A stretch of 6,609 bases of DNA. Source: Clostridiales bacterium. GTDB lineage: Bacteria; Bacillota; Clostridia; Oscillospirales; Acutalibacteraceae. Where the stretch lies: contig JAAYKB010000191.1 of NCBI GenBank assembly GCA_012522615.1, forward strand, positions 1 through 6,609, given 5' to 3'. The notes under the pieces are model-generated. The model searched no databases, had not been told where the DNA came from, and saw only the letters and a list, made by a program, of their open reading frames with translations. The position numbers were made by a program, and so were the translations under genes. Numbering within the stretch: the stretch's first letter is position 1; each line of letters starts with the position of its first letter. Positions 5,583 through 6,609 of this stretch are shown piece by piece.

Positions 5583-6609
5583 TCAAAACCCGCTCCGCTC
5601 TCTAATGAATTGCGTTATTTTAATCGCCCTTTCGTTTATTCCCAGTGTTTTGGCTTTTTCTAAAGACGCTGTTGACATTTTATTTCTGATCTCGGGGTTA
5701 TCTCTTAAAAATTGAATTGCATTAGCTATTTCCTCGACGCTGTGAGGATCTACTCTAATCGAATTTCGCTTGTCTAATATGTCATCATTAAAAGGCATAT
5801 CAGAGGATATTATGGGTAAACCACACGCCATGGCTTCTATTATAGCGTTGCAACACCCTTCTGCAAGCGTAGGTAGCACGAAGACATCTGCGGCATTTAA
5901 ATATTGATTAATTTGCTCGTGATTCAGTGCCCCTTTGAATAGTATCCCATCGCAATTAGGTTCTTCTTGTCCTTTTCCGATAAAAATACTCTTTATCCCA
6001 CCAACCATATCAAGGGCACTTGAAAGTCGTTGACTGCCCTTTCTATTTGAAAAATGGCCTACAAATGCCACTATAAAGTCCTGATCCGAAAAGTTCAATG
6101 TTCTACGTACTTCATATTTATCTTGGACAAAAAATGTTTTTGTATTAATCGCATTGGGAAATACGCCTATTTTTTCAGATAAAATTATTCCGTGGTCAAC
6201 GAGGTCCTTTCTGTTTGAAGATGAAACAGATACAACTCCGTTTACTGTCTTAAGGATCTCCCTTATTTCCCCTATACCCATACCACTAAAGCAATCCATA
6301 GAGCTTTCTCCGTAGGCAAAAAAAGCTGCAGTAGTGTTAATTTTACCAATTGTTGCTGCCGTTAGACCGGCTGGGTATATGAAGTGTCCATAAAAAGCAT
6401 CTGGCTTTATTCCTTTTTTTTCCACTACGTGTCTCGTCGCTGAGCAAAACGATCTGAGGTATAACTTTGCGAAATTTACTCCAAATCGCTTTCCTGATGT
6501 TAAGGTAAATATTGGAGGGCAGTAGATTTTCACCGTAGCGTTACCATATTTCTTAGTGTATTCTTTTTGGGGATGGTAGTTTTTCCCCCTTATCTTGTCA
6601 TTAATAACA
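5583..6609 (-). CDS. Glycosyltransferase, GT4-like (GT-B fold), N-terminus off the window
   Basis: This cytoplasmic enzyme transfers a sugar from a nucleotide-sugar donor to a growing lipid-linked glycan. The frame is open to the right edge, giving 341 visible residues. Numbered from the first visible codon, the acceptor-domain end shows VKIYCPPIFT (26-35) and GHFIYPAGL (74-82). A linker follows with FPNAINTKTF (150-159). The donor domain starts at VAFVGHFSNRKGSQRL (180-195, with the Arg-Lys that binds donor phosphate). It continues with LNAADVFVLPTLAEGCCNAIIEAM-type sequence, which has the GT4 E-x7-E pair at 250 and 258, then ACGLPIISSD. A GTG at 6533 could open a shorter frame, but it has no ribosome binding site and the 25 residues before it fit the family. 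The true start is therefore upstream of the window, probably only a few tens of residues away. The sugar specificity cannot be read from the sequence. Confidence 0.9.
   Translation of the reverse strand, partial: VINDKIRGKNYHPQKEYTKKYGNATVKIYCPPIFTLTSGKRFGVNFAKLYLRSFCSATRHVVEKKGIKPDAFYGHFIYPAGLTAATIGKINTTAAFFAYGESSMDCFSGMGIGEIREILKTVNGVVSVSSSNRKDLVDHGIILSEKIGVFPNAINTKTFFVQDKYEVRRTLNFSDQDFIVAFVGHFSNRKGSQRLSSALDMVGGIKSIFIGKGQEEPNCDGILFKGALNHEQINQYLNAADVFVLPTLAEGCCNAIIEAMACGLPIISSDMPFNDDILDKRNSIRVDPHSVEEIANAIQFLRDNPEIRNKMSTASLEKAKTLGINERAIKITQFIRERSGF

Noticed and set aside
6531..6609. Possible frameshift or short GTG start at the 5' end of the glycosyltransferase
   Set aside because: A recount of the C-run at 6585-6589 (five bases) shows the frame is open without a stop to the window edge, with family-like residues, so the gene is simply cut by the window.

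Overview
The window looks like one end of a bacterial surface-polysaccharide (capsule, exopolysaccharide or O-antigen type) locus that runs into nested mobile-element debris. All supported genes lie on the minus strand, so transcription goes from high to low coordinates. The host cannot be named from this sequence. The AT-rich polysaccharide genes, strong AGGAGG-type ribosome binding sites and the IS3/group II intron types would suit a Gram-positive anaerobe (Bacillota, or less likely Actinomycetota), but that is only a guess.

Polysaccharide part (1621-6609), in transcription order. First is a GT-B glycosyltransferase (family GT4 type) whose N-terminus lies off the window. A 223-base spacer follows, carrying a perfect 8+1+8 palindrome. 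Next is a roughly 12-helix Wzy/O-antigen-ligase-like membrane protein, then a polysaccharide pyruvyl transferase family protein. The last gene is an FrhB-type iron-sulfur flavoprotein-like protein that overlaps, or nearly overlaps, the pyruvyl transferase. Together they suggest assembly of a repeat unit by glycosyltransferases, its acidic decoration, and its polymerisation at the membrane. The redox partner's job is not established in this kind of locus.

Mobile part (1-about 1570). About 50 bases after the last polysaccharide gene begins the 5' end of an IS3-family insertion sequence. Its first transposase frame (orfA) is cut after 88 codons by a group II intron that starts with GTGTG at 1252. 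The intron's 5' ribozyme portion (723-1252) looks intact. Its reverse transcriptase/maturase gene (722 to beyond base 1) is a pseudogene: a large deletion has removed the early RT motifs, two small indels throw a short stretch out of frame and back, and an amber codon interrupts it just before the YADD motif. The rest of the intron (including domain V) and of the IS lies beyond base 1.

I see no tRNA, rRNA or CRISPR array, and no sign of an undescribed defence or signalling system. The points most worth following up are the layered decay of the intron-encoded protein, the nested insertion, the start-codon-sequestering hairpin in the IS leader, and the pairing of a pyruvyl transferase with an FrhB-like protein.
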